Shown: piece after piece, positions 21,346 through 34,000 of the stretch
How the letters are laid out: every line of letters begins with the position of its first letter
Position numbering within the stretch: the stretch's first letter is position 1
From: Stercorarius parasiticus
Lineage: Eukaryota; Chordata; Aves; Charadriiformes; Stercorariidae
Assembly (NCBI GenBank): GCA_013396915.1
Contig: VWZL01002573.1
Location: forward strand, 1,217,109-1,281,108
DNA: 64,000 nt
Direction: 5' to 3'
Program-made: the position numbers and the translations under genes
Notes under the pieces: model-generated
Told to the model about the DNA's origin: nothing
What the model saw: the letters and a program-made list of their open reading frames with translations, nothing else
The model's database searches: none

Positions 21346-24300
21346 TCAGGACTGTTGCAAATGTAGAGGCTGGTCTCCGAAGGGATTCTCACAGTGCCAG
21401 AGATCACGATCTCTGCCTCTGCCCTTTCTTTTGTGCTCCAAGACCTTTGAGCGCAAAGACATTTCAAGAGGAGCTCATCTGAACACTGGCTTTCTGTTCT
21501 CATGCTGGAAGCAGAAGTCCTTGACTCCATCTGTGTAATCAAAGGGAAAGAGAAGCTCTTCAGCAGAGCCCTGTACCACCCCAGGGCAAAGAAAGACTTT
21601 TCAGTAATGCCCTGCAGCACCCTGTGTGGAGAGAGCACATGGAGCTTGTGACCCCTTGATGATCCACTTTATGATTTAGCACGCATCCCTTGGTGTCTTT
21701 GGAGCAATCACGCTGTTACAGGAACCATATCCAGAAGCTTCTCGGAATGCCAGTTAGCGGTGTTTGACCTTCCTTCCTGCTATTCCCACTCCAACAAGAT
21801 TTGAGGGAGGGATTTACCTTTCGGCCTGTTCTTGGCTTCTGAGCCCAAGGAAACATAGGTGTTCTTACAGTACTTCAGAAATCCATGTGGAAGGCAAGTT
21901 CTTCTCTCTTATTTACTTGCCTATCAATTATGCCTGGAAATTACCTAAATTTATTTGTAACTTGTTGAGCATCTTGTGATTCATAGGTGTCTTCCCAGTA
22001 GTACTGCGGTAGATGGTTATTCATATCCAGCAAAGCCTCCAAATTTTATTTTCAAGCTGCAGACTGTGAAGTGGGATTGACAGTTGCTGAAATTTATGGC
22101 ATTTGTAGTTGTAAAACAAAATGTACTACTTGAAGTAGCTCCCCTACTGCATTTGGATTATAGGTTATACATACAGAGCATTTCTGACATTTCTGCACTA
22201 CCCCTAATGAAGAAAGAAGACGAGAATTCAACGTTTAAAGATTTGCAACTAAAAGAAGAGCTCTAGAAGTTGGAAGATCTGCTCTTAAAATTTTCTCACC
22301 TCATTTAGGAAAATGGGGTGATTTAAAATGCCATTTTGAGATTGACAGGAAAATGACGACTGTATCAGCGACTGTTATGTAAATGGTTCTTGAAAAGTCT
22401 CTGGATCATTTACTCAGAGGTGTATTTAAAGCAGGAAATGACTTATTCATGCATTGTTTCATGAACTCATACTGTGAGTTATTATTTTTTTTTTCAAGCT
22501 ACTCGAAAGGAAGCTCAAAGAATTATGAGCGTGTAGAAACCCATGTGATAAACAAGGGCAGCGGAGTGGCTATGGAGGTGACATGGAAACAAAACCTGGG
22601 AATAAATGCTGAACAAACAACTGATACAACAAAACAAGCTGAGTGAAATTGCCGAGCAAAGTCTTGACTTGGGATCTTTTCACTCTGAATGTCAGAAAGT
22701 CTTTCAGGAGTTTCACTTGAAAACAAAATTAACACTTCAAACTAAGACGTTCTGATGATATGTACCTGTCTTAGCCATTGATCTACTGTTGCTTAGGAAG
22801 GATTCTGGTCTTTTTGCAGGGTATTGTGTGCTTTTAATCCTTGACAAATGATTTTTTTATGCTGAGAAGTTGAGGTGGTTTTAGTCATGAAAATGACGAC
22901 AATAAAACATGTCAGTCGAATATCAGGGAGGGTACAAAAACAATTTAGTCAGGACATTGCTGCTTGTATGGAGGGTAAGGCTTTTAGGCCATTTTTTACT
23001 TGCTCCCATAAAATTGTGTGAGAAGGTCATTGCAAGTGAATAACTGAGGATGGGGACACACAGACACATGAACTTGGGAAAAAAAAAAAACCAAACCCAA
23101 AACCAAATTGGCAAAGCTAATTTTACAAGGTTTATTTGCACTGTCAGGCACTTTGCCTAAATAGGATGCAGGAGCTATTTCATTTTTGAATTTCCTACTC
23201 TCTCAGGGTCCTCTGCAACTTCGGACAAGTGATTTAACCCTTCATTTGATTGATTTCCACCTGTAAAGAGCAAATGCTACTCTCCCCATCGCATAAGGGC
23301 ATTAGGAAGGACCAATCTACCAGGGAGCTACCCAGATGCTTCAGTGATGTGAACCACACGATCGCCTCGATAATAAGCAAGGAGAGACTAATACAAAGAT
23401 CCTTTCCAATAATATTATTGCTAACCCCAGGTTCTGTAGTAATGTATTTGTGATTTGATTTATTCTCTCTAGAAATCTTTTTAATATGTCTGTATTGTTT
23501 CTGATTTAATTAATCTCTCTCCAGTTCTTCAGTTTATCAGGATCATTCTGTTTATACTAGCCACTAGCTCATATAGCCGCAAGATTATTGTAGCACAGAA
23601 GAGCTTTACATGCTGTGTACCTTTGGTTAGCACAGTTTCTATTATTTTTTTTAAATACTTAGTTAATTATCATGTTGCTCAGCATTGTCTTAAAAAAAAA
23701 AAATATCTGTGGGAAACATCAAACCAACTCCTTGAAAAGTATGTTGGTACAGAAATTATCACAAAGAAAACCCTGCTTGCTGAATGGGCTGTAATTGCAC
23801 AATTTGTCTATCCAGGTTCATGTTGGAAGCTGTGTCCGTAACAGAAAGGCACTGTGGCATATGTTCAATTGGCTGTTTCTACTCCTGTGAAATTGTAATT
23901 GGAGTATTAACAGGCATTTCTATGAGCTCAGATTCATTTCTAAGTTTACAGATACAACCACCATCTCTAATTTTACATGCAGGCTTAAGTTTGAGTACTT
24001 TGTTCTCTTTTTTTTTTACTGCTTATTAATCATTGCAGGTCAGTTTGACTAGATGGAAAATAAAGTCTGGGAAAGGCTAAAGGTTAACTGCAATTAAAAT
24101 ATATCTTTATCTCTAGTGGACCAGACGCCCCCCTCTCCAGAGGGAATAGATTCTCTTCAACATGGAGGGTTTTTTGAAAGCTGTTGTCTTCTGCCTTCTA
24201 ACAGACCAACTTTGGCGACCAAAGGGGGTTTATCTAACTCAGTATAACTAATAACTTGAGTGCGTTTCCTTCAAGAACTACAAGCTGCTTCAGGTGTGAG

Positions 24301-26900
24301 TATGAATTTGGTACCTTTCTTAAATCTACACAAACCATACTCGGGCATTAGTCTCAACGCTTTGGGCTTTTAAACCTGACAGCCCCCACACAAGCTCTGC
24401 TGAGAGAGGACTTGGCCTGGAATGGTAAAGAGTTTCTAGTAAGGATGGCTTTGGCTTTGTGCAGATCTGGGAAGATCAGTTCATTCTGTTATTGACAATG
24501 CAGACCCTCATGGACGGACCGACTGCCACTCCTTCGACTTAAAAAAATAATATATTTTCAGAGACCCCAGGGACTTGCTCTTGCGACATTCTCAGTTTTA
24601 TCTGAGTAAATGACAATGAAAACTTCTGAAGATGTCAGAGTGACTCCAAAATAGTGATGCCTTGTGGATATAAATCTGAATGAAACTGCTGCTGGCTACA
24701 GCTGCTGTAGTCTAGATAGAGAATGACAGCGATAAATTTCATGTAGGACTTCTACTCTTGCGTTTTTATTTGAACTTGTGATGCCTAACTCCGTTTTGGA
24801 AGTTGAGCTAGAGAAACCTTCCCAGTTTTGCAGTTCACATTCATTAATGACTTTTAATAAACTAGAGTCAATGTACAGCCATGTGAGGAGAAATACTGCT
24901 CAGACGTCCTTGGCATTGTGCCTCTGTAATCAGCTGTCCCTGGGCTTGAAGGCAAAGGTGAAGGTCCAGGGTCATGAGAGTGAAAAGGTGTCAGAGGTTT
25001 TCTCCTACATTTACCTTTGCCACTCGTACAGCAAAGGCACCTTTGCCCTGAAAACTCCTCCATGCTATGTAATGACTGTGCTATATGGGATAAGAACTTA
25101 TTTTTCATAAAATACAACTGAAAGGCTGAATTCTGAACTATGGAATTCCCTCTTTGCTCAGTGACTCTTTTCTGGGGCCGATGTAGAAATTTTCTTGGAG
25201 GAATCGTGTCGGTGTTTGCCTGCCTCAGAGCTGTCTCCAGCGTGCTCTGGAGGAAAAGGGCATGCTGAGCCTCCGTACTTAGCGTTAAACAAAGATTTAG
25301 TCAATGCGGACAGTATGATTGGATTTTGTGGTATTCTATGCATGAACCAAACAAGAGAAATCTTGTGTTCGAAAAATCAGTTTGCGGCAGCAGGAAGAAC
25401 TTAGTCATGTAACCTCTGATTTGCAGGAGGCAGAAAAGCAAGGAAGAAAATGGTGCTCAGAAAAATTAAGCTTAAATCAAGGCATTGTGGTTAATATTTC
25501 ATCCTTGTTTTTTAACAGGGCAAAAAAATAACCTGTAACTCAAACGCTGAAGAGAGTACATTTATAAGTCTGAACAATAAATCAAGAGAAAAGCATGTGT
25601 TTAGGCAAGGAAGTTTCTTGTGCCCCTCCTGAAATATATGTATGTATATGGTATTTCTTATTCAAGCTAAGAAATAAGAACTTCAGGACAGTAAAAACAA
25701 AATTCTTCGCTTGGCTCCACAGGGTAACAATTCACACAGTTCATCTCCATGTGATCTACACACGTTAAAGGAAGATAAATCAAGCAGTGGATAAGAGTTA
25801 TTAATTGCCCACATAAAAGAACTTGGGACTGACATCATGCGGGTGGAAGGGATGATCAAACCAGAGCGGAGTTTGCAGAAAACAGTATAAGAAAAAAACC
25901 CACTTTTTCATGCATCTTCCCAGAAGTATTCTGCCGTGCCCTCTTTTGCCATCAGCTGCGTGTTTGTCTTTATCCATGGCATGGAAAAAAGCTTTTAAGT
26001 GGAAAAAGACGAACTAAACCTATCCTCGATGTTTGGCTTCTCTATATTTAGGCCCTTTAAACACTTTAAATGACCATCTCGCCTTTCTTCTGTGAACATG
26101 GATCAAAGCCTGTTTTATTCAGTGCCTCCAAACACCTGATTGTCTCCGATACCTTTTTTATTTGCTGGCTGGTGTGAATATCTTGCTAGGATTGAGATTT
26201 GACAGTGAAACAGATGCAGGCCTGGCCCCTCTGTTACTTGCTCTGTATATTGAGAGAAAAAGCGATAGATATGTCGTGGGGTTTCAAATCCCACAAAATT
26301 GGATTTTGCCTCAAAGGAAGGAATTTCTCTCTTTTTATTACTGGACTGTATCAGTGATCTGCTGCTTATTTATTTCGGAGAGTATATAAGTGCGTGCACA
26401 TATAAACATTTCTAATTCTGATAGACATAGTTTAATAAATAACTGAAGCTATATTTTTCAGTGCCATCATCCCTGGAGTGCTGAGCGCTTTACAGGCAAA
26501 ACAAGCCGGATCCCTCATCCTGGGATTTTTGTCTTCTGTAGCCCCAAATTCTCACCGCTATGAAGAGCCTTTTGTGCACACAATCATGTCTTTTCAGTAT
26601 TTAGATATTCAAAGTAACTTCTGTGCAGAAGCATCAAAGATCAGGGCCTAATGGGACAAGAAGCAGAAGAAAGAGCTCATTGTCAGCAGGTAATAACTCC
26701 TTGTCATTCTCTGTGGGAGGCTGGTGGAGGTTAAAAAAAATTGGGAAAGTTTGTTGCTAGGCACTTGCCATATCATCTCTTGGTTAACCAGCACCTGGGA
26801 TAGCCTGGTTTTAAGATCCCCTCTCCAAAAAGTTTTCAATAGCTGTCCTGCAGCCTTTTACTGGAAAGAGAAGCTGAATTTACTTAGTCAATCTTCTGAG
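21346..26900. other. Unique non-coding DNA, no gene seen
   Basis: Frames reach about 110 codons (24778-25110, plus) with an overlapping 87-codon antisense frame. No domain or plausible exon chain is seen. A homopolymer of A (23692-23703) and an A/CCA-rich patch (23079-23107) are the only simple repeats of note. No recognisable LINE, SINE, DNA transposon or LTR end was found. Confidence 0.55.
23079..23107 (+). repeat. A-rich low-complexity patch
   Basis: Twelve A residues are followed by CCAAACCC/AAACC motifs. This kind of decayed A-rich tract is common in bird DNA. No retrocopy is evident. Confidence 0.65.
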
Positions 26901-27152
26901 AGGCAATGGTTTTAAACTAGAGCAGGGTAGGGTTAGATCAGACGTTAGGAAGAAGTGCTTTACAATGAGGGTGGTGAGACACTGGCCCAGGTTGCCCAGA
27001 GATGTGGTGGAGGCCCCATCCCTGGAGACATTCAAGGTCAGGCTTGATGAGGCTCTGAGCAACCTGGTCTAGTTGATGTCCCTGCTGACTGCAGGGGGGT
27101 TGGACTGGATGACCTTTAAAGGTCCCTTCCAACCAAACACATTCTATGATTT
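26901..27152 (+). mobile_element. CR1 LINE, 5'-truncated 3' end (plus strand)
   Basis: Starts within 'ggcaatggttttaaactag' and ends 'cacattctatgattt', about 250 bp of sense CR1 3' region. It is the same subfamily as 14945-15337 in the same orientation, 12 kb away, with about eight substitutions and one 3-nt deletion relative to it by eye. The terminal octamer is present only once. Antisense frames of 60-64 codons are shadows of the element. Confidence 0.95.
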
Positions 27153-30100
27153 GACCCCTCGGAGACCCATCTAGAGCATTTTGTCTCCATATTAACTTTT
27201 TTCCACTAGTCTTTCATATTTGTCATGCCATGTTACTTTTGATCCTGTTGCAATTTAACGCAGTGTTGCTGTAACTTGCTCCTGAACCTGCATTTTTCTG
27301 TAAATGCACATTACCCTTATGGGGATGTGAGAAGGGGGCGCTTTGGGATGATGATTCCTCATCAATTCATCACTGGTTGCTTATTATAACCTATTTGGAA
27401 ATTTCCTTAAACTCCATCGTGGCAACATGGAAGCTTGTGTCCCAACTTGAAATCTTTATCAGAATCTGTTTGTGCAGATGAAAGCCTGCTGATTTCACTC
27501 CGAAGCCAGAAAGGAGGCTATTTGACATTTGTTTGTTGGCTAATCTGTTTGAGAAATCTTACATAAACTCCGGGAGGGGAGCTGCCAATTTCTGCACGTT
27601 GGAGGAGAAATGCTTCCTTATTTGGAGAGGTTTGCTCCTACTCGGGGCCACAAGAGGGGTTTCCAAACGCTTCTGGTATTTGATGACTGTGGCATAACTT
27701 TGGAAGTCTTTGTTGTGCGCTTTATATTCCTCCTTTCAGCTGTTTTGAGATCAACTGATGTGAAAGGGTGGCAGTCGGGGAGAGAGTCCTTCAAGCTTTG
27801 CCGCCTTCGGAGGGTTTGTTGCTGGAGTGTAGGGAGATGGAAGGAGGGTGGGCTTTTTCTATGCCCAAAAACACCCGCAGAAAACCCCAAACCAAAACCA
27901 CCTCCCTCCTTTTAGACTTCTTTGTTTTGCTAAGGAAGAGAAAACAGCAAGGGGAGAACATGTCCAGATTTCTGTGGGACATCAAGGGTGGCTTCTTGGC
28001 TTCAGCATCAGGGTCCTCCCCTGCATCACGGGCGAGACATGCATGGCCAGCAGCAGCGGGGGCTGAGCCCTTCCCTTGGCCATGGCCTTGACTGCACAGT
28101 GGGATGCGTGTGGTCCCTTGGGACAAGGGTCCCACCTCTGGCCATCAGGGTCACTTCTGCAGCAGTGGTGTGGAGCCGAATCTGGGGGCTCCAGTTGGGC
28201 TTGCTTCCATGGTAACTGACTTCCACGGGTGGATCTAGTGCAGAAATGTCCGTACGTTCATTGCTTTTGTGGTGTTGCTGCCAATGCTGTAATGCAGGAG
28301 GCTTTGGAAGTACATGTGGAAAGACTGACCCCAGGGACTAAAGTGGTTATTTGCAGGGGCTGGCATCTGGGGGGAAAGTTTCTTCTGCTGAAGGCCCCCT
28401 TTCCCTTTCCTCTGACCTATGTATATATTCAGTGCAACCTCTGCATTGTGTTTTCCTCAATTTACCTGTTTTTTCTTCTCGTATTTGAAGAGCTGCTTGT
28501 TTAGAAATGTGTATTACTGTTTCTCTGGAACTTATTTGCTAACTGCCAGCTCCAGAGTTGGTTTTACATGTTTAATTTTATTATGTTCATGAGGCAACGT
28601 TGGCAGGAAAGGCACTATAAAAAGCATTCATTTCATGGCGTGGTACAAACATGTTTTCAGCTGAATTGATGACACTGAATATAAAACACTTCTCATTTAC
28701 GCTTCCCCTTAAGGTTTGTTTAATGAACTAAAGTTTTTCATATTACTTAGAGGTGCAGTTCTTCCTACCCATCCAGAAAGGATATGAAACTTAATATGTA
28801 TTTACAGCTGCTGCCTCTTGTAAAATAACCTATTTAGGAACCTTTCTCCATGAATCTTAGGGTGTTATGGCAATTCCTCCACGCTTTTTCTTTTTTTTCT
28901 ATTTCCCCTTGAACTCTTTTATTGTGAACATGAGTAAAAATGACTATACATGAGGAGACCTGGATTGCGAAGGTATCTCAAAATTTTGATGCAGATACAT
29001 GTTCACGCTTGGGGAACTAACGTGTTTGAGATACACCAGCGTTTTTGGTCTTCAAGTTGTGTTGACACTGCCAGTGAACAGACAGACACGATTCCCCAGT
29101 GCAAGTAACTTATTGAATTTACATATAATATTTTTCCCTGGCGTGGGATAGTATTAATTAAAATGCTCATTACAACTTATGATCTGATATGTTGCAGGAG
29201 GCACTTCCTTAGGCTATTAACAAGGGCTGTAATGAAAAACGCATGTTTCCGATGCTATTTCATACATTGGTGTCTAGGGGCTGGAAGTGGTCCTGTCTAA
29301 TACGGCTCCATCCAGGATTCATCTTACGGCTTAATTAGTTTTCTGGTGAGGTTGTGTGGGTATGCCAGGTCTTATAGGGAAACTGGGAAAGATAAGACAC
29401 GTGTAAAACAGAGCCTGAAGAGGGATAATTTGACCGTGCCCCATTCCCATGTACAGGTTCCGACGTGCAATTAGCGCTTCATTGAGGGATTGATCTGCTG
29501 CCCATCATTTCAGCTGACCTGTATTTTAATGTAAATATTAAGAACAGTTAGAACCAGGTGTTGCATAAAAGACCACGTCTTACGTTCTCACTGTTGTAAC
29601 TCCTCGTCCTCCGTCGCAGCTCCTTTTTCTACCTCTGCCACTTGGGTGTCGACAGTACCTTCAGCTGGAATACCTTCAGTTTGGGCGAAAGTCAATTGTT
29701 TATCCAGCTTTCCGCACACCTGAAGTGCAAATTAAAATGGCAGACACCAGAGTGCATGGCCGAGGAGGGCGACCTCGGGGCTGTTTGCACAGACTGGTTG
29801 GAGGAGGCTGCGTGTTACAGCAAGTAAAAGCGCGGGCAGAACTGTGGGAGGCTTGTTCAAGAACATAAGAGGTTACCATTTCATATCAATAATGGGTATA
29901 GCATCAAGAAGATGCCATATGCCTCACTGAATATCTGATAGACATAGGAGACTTTGAACAGAAAGAGTTTTTGAGCCAATGACTTATCAAAGGCTGTCAG
30001 AAAAATCATTTTTTTCCCCTGATTTCAGTCGATTGCTGTCTGACAATTGGAAAGAAAGCCTTTTCAGAGAGCGTTCACCCACGCTGGTGCCTGATCCTCA

Positions 30101-30999
30101 GTGCTCTGCAGCCATACACTTGGAAGCAGAAAGGAAAAGTACACATATGAAGCACCAAATGGAGGTTGTTAAACATGAACCATATGTGTTATTTAGCTTT
30201 GGAACATAGTGAGGTTATGAAACCATTCTTGGAAAAGAAGACAAATACATTTCCTGTACAACAAAATCATTTGTAACAAATAGATGCAAGAAAAGCTTGC
30301 TGGAAGATGGGGCACAATAAAGATGACAGAGCCCTGAAATTCAGCTTACAACTGGAGCCTATTCATGCTGCGATAATGAAGTTCAGGCAGTTGTAGGAAT
30401 GGGATTAAACATGGGGCACGATAACGATTGGTAAAGGATTTTAATTTATTTTTGATGGACTTTGTAGTCTCCAGAGTATGAATTGGAAACATACTTCCAG
30501 TTCTCACCAGTGTTACAGAATAGGAATTCAGTATTACTCAGTAATAATACTGACCTCGGTGTTAATCAGTGTAAAATCTGAACTCAGAATTAAAGTATCA
30601 TGGTTTTAGGCTTACCTGTTCGTGTAAATCTCAAAAATTATCTCAGAACCCAGTATGCAACATTAATTAATTTTTTTTTATTGTATGAGAGGAGGGAAAA
30701 GAAGATGCCAAAGGCTCCCCACAAAGCAAATACTGTACAGTGCATAGTCAAATGAAATCTGAACATCAGTGATTACGTTTTTAGTAGGATGAGTGTTCTG
30801 ACTGAGATGCAGCAATCTGTCACTTGGCCTTTCTGTGACATTCAGTGTATTGAAATTACCAGGGAAAAGATTGGTTTTTGACATGCTAATTTAACTAAGT
30901 TAGAAATTTGAGCTTTATCATCTCTGCTAATTGTTAGAGGGAGAGGGAAGAGTTGTTTGTCTTTTATTTTCTAAGCAGGCTATTCAGACAGCAATTAAT
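27153..30999. other. Non-coding DNA with one GC-richer patch
   Basis: Between about 27600 and 28230 GC content rises and frames of 72-114 codons overlap on both strands. They have no domain, no convincing splice sites and no CpG-island density. The rest is AT-rich. A short hairpin at 30528-30553 is listed separately. The GC patch could be an undetected exon or regulatory block, but nothing positive supports either. Confidence 0.5.
30528..30553. repeat. Inverted repeat, 9-bp arms
   Basis: TCAGTATTA (30528-30536) pairs with TAATACTGA (30545-30553) across an 8-nt spacer. The stem is short and AT-rich. Confidence 0.65.
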
Positions 31000-31014
31000 A
31001 AAAAAAAAAAAAAA
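31000..31014 (+). repeat. Poly(A) run, 15 nt
   Basis: Homopolymer preceded by GCAATTAAT. There is no sign of a retrotransposed body. Confidence 0.85.
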
Positions 31015-34000
31015 TATTCTCCCAAAAGGTCATCTTTGGAAGTAGCAGAATTGGTTGATTAAGAGGAACAACTTTTAATCTGAGCTGCAGCAGTGCAGTG
31101 ATTGTGCCGAACGCTTTCCCTTAAAGTCCAATATAACCATAATTAGCGTTTATCTGCATGACATTTGTCGCTGTGCAAGTCACCGCATTGCATCAGGACA
31201 TTGGTTGCTCATGTCCAGCCTGCAGTGGCTTCTGTGCAAACCAATATTTACTTTCTTTCCAGGGTAAAAGCATTAATTTTGGATCAGGAAATATTTTTGT
31301 TACCATGAGTTTGTTTTCTTTTTGCGGTGGATGGAGACAAGGCCAAATTAATTGCTGATGTAGAAGGCAATCTTTCCTAAAGAGAAGGAAGACCTGGCAA
31401 CTACATCAGTAGGGGAAAATAAATGATTTAAAAGAACATTTTAGGTATCTAGAAAATTATGTTCTTGCCCATGAATGATGATGTTTCACGACTAGTTCCC
31501 CCCCCCGCCCCCTCTTGGTGTGGTGTCTTCAGAGATGTAAAAACCCAATTGACCTAAAGATAAATGATGCTTCTCTGAATACTGTGCAGAATGTCCTGCA
31601 ATCACAATCCTTTAGGAAAAGGATTTTTTTTTATTAAAAATTGAACAATGAAATGCTGTTTGTGATTGTGTCCTTTAGGATGGGCTACTTTTTTGTTTTC
31701 TTTCTGTTTATTTTTCAAAATGTAATTTTTGTTTCTGATAGATAAATGATAAATCCCTGTCAGTGATGCCAGGTTATGGTACTGGGATCCTCTCCGTAAA
31801 ATCAAGATATTTCAGATCTGAAATTCTGTTCACTCAAGCAGTCATTATCTATGAATGTCAACAAATCCACTTATTTTTAGCTCCCGGACAAACATGAGTC
31901 CTGGAAAAACAAGTGTAAATGAAATTTCTGGAAACTTTTAATTGGTAGTTAAGTATCTACATCACTAGCCTTGTTGCGAAAGATAGGTTTCACTGGTGTT
32001 TAGCAATTACCTGAGAGTTCCCCAACCTTGGCTTCCTGTTCCTAGGTGTTAGATATGAATTCGTAGGCCTTACGCGAAGCAAATATTTAGACAAATACTT
32101 GGCTAGTCTGTGTGGGAGAGGAGAGGGACTTCAGGAGTAACAGGATGAAATTAAGAAAGGATTCCTCACCCTGAGGTCTGTTAGACCTACTTCCATTTTT
32201 CCTGAAGCAGAGCGAGCTACCTAAAGTACATGAGATGCAAGAGCAGATTGGATGACCCTAAACATTTATTTTTAGTAGTGATTTCAGGATAAAGTGATGA
32301 CATTTAATGCTGTGCTGGAAAATGGATGTTTATGTATATACACAGCGAGTTGTTTTGGCACTATCCAGGACTAGGTGAATAGTGTGGGCAAAGCCATAAT
32401 TGCTGCCGTGCATGTGTAATTGTTAATAGAAAATTCTGTGGGCAGCCTGACTTATTGCCAGGCAAATTTAGATGAATGGAAACATCAACTACATCATTTT
32501 TGACAGTATGTAAGTGCATGAATTAACGAAGGCTGCTTCGCTCATTCATTCCACTCTTGCTTTTGGAAGGCAGTTCCAGGTAGCGATGGGAGTTTGTCAT
32601 CAGTTTATGACATTTCGATTTATGATGTGTTGCCTACAATGGGAGTGTGGTGAGGCATTGCTGGGACTTCAGCGTGCCCATCCTCCCCCTGGTAGTCCCA
32701 TCCTGACACCACATGTTGAATTAATAGACCGAGATGAAGATTAAAGCAAGGTAAAATACAGCATGTGATTTGTGCGCATATGTACATACCTACAGGTGTG
32801 TATAAATCGGCTCGGTTCCCTGTTTGCATCCAAGGAAGAGTTTGCAAATAACTCTTACTTGGGATGAAACCACAGGAATTCGGTGTGATGGTGTGAGCAG
32901 CATCCTCTCCCAGGGGATGCGGTCAAGGATGGGCAGCACTATGAAAGCTTCCTGCAAAGCTCCCATTGCATCCTGAGACCGAGAGTCTGCCATTAGAGGT
33001 AGAGACTGGTGAGATGAGGACAATGTATTTAATGGCTAATTTAGAAAAACGAAAGGTACATCTTCTAGGAAGCCAAGAGGGTGATTCTATGTTGAGTCTT
33101 TACTTTTTCCATATCATGCATGGGGAGAAAAAGAGCGCGAGGCACTGACGGCTTGACCCAACCGCTATAACTAAACGTGTGTGTGTGGAGGAAAGGAGCC
33201 TAGTTGATCTCAGGAAAGCTTTGCTTTCCATTACCTCACGTTTGTGCAAGTGCTGGCTTCACAAGGCGTTTAACTCACATAAACACCTAAATGTCTGGAG
33301 ACCTGCAGCACTGCTCCTGTGAAGGCATCCTTGGCTTGCCCAAGCTCTGCCTGGAGGTACCAAAGTCCCGTTGCCAAGTCTGCTGGCTGTGTGCATACTG
33401 GGGGAAGGCCACAGCACCAGATTTGTGGATAAAGCAGAGGAGAAATGCAGGATTTCTCACTGCTGAGCCCAGCTGAGATGCTCTTTCATTCTTTATTAAT
33501 TAGAAAATGTAGCGATATGATCATGCACGGTACAATGCATGCAGCGCGTCAGCGAAAAAGCGAGGAGTTAAGCAGTCCTGTCGCTTTCTCACAAGGATTC
33601 AAGCTGTTCTTTTAATTATAGACCAAGTTAGTTAATAAAAGTAAAGAAAGAAAATGAAACCTCTTCTGAGACGTATACAGTGTATACTGTCAAATCTTTT
33701 CCCGTTTAATGGTAATTAGTAGGTAGAAGAGTGTGGTGCTCCACCGTTCTGCCACCCTCCTGTTACACGATACGCGGTTGTGTACACAGATTTAAATAAG
33801 GGAGCAGCTGAATTTGGTGTGGGTGGAAGTTGTGTCTCTGAAGTTTTGTCTTTAAGCTTCTGGATGATATGGTTTTACAAGCAGTGAGAGACTGAGGACA
33901 GAGATGTAATAGTGTTCCCTAATATTTTGGCTTACCGCGCAAAGACACCTTCTTTAAGCTAATTGTTAGACTTAAAGTTTGCAAAGCATGTAAAGTTCGT

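Noticed and set aside
27600..28230. GC-richer patch with many overlapping frames as a possible exon cluster or CpG island
   Set aside because: CpG density is low, no convincing splice junctions are present and no protein family is recognisable.
31498..31512. C-rich tract as a G-quadruplex or i-motif element
   Set aside because: Two adjacent C runs could in principle fold, but nothing beyond composition supports it.
32100..32260. Possible decayed LINE fragment (words such as 'accctgaggtctgttagacc')
   Set aside because: The resemblance to old CR1/L3-type sequence is limited to short words and no 3' end is visible.
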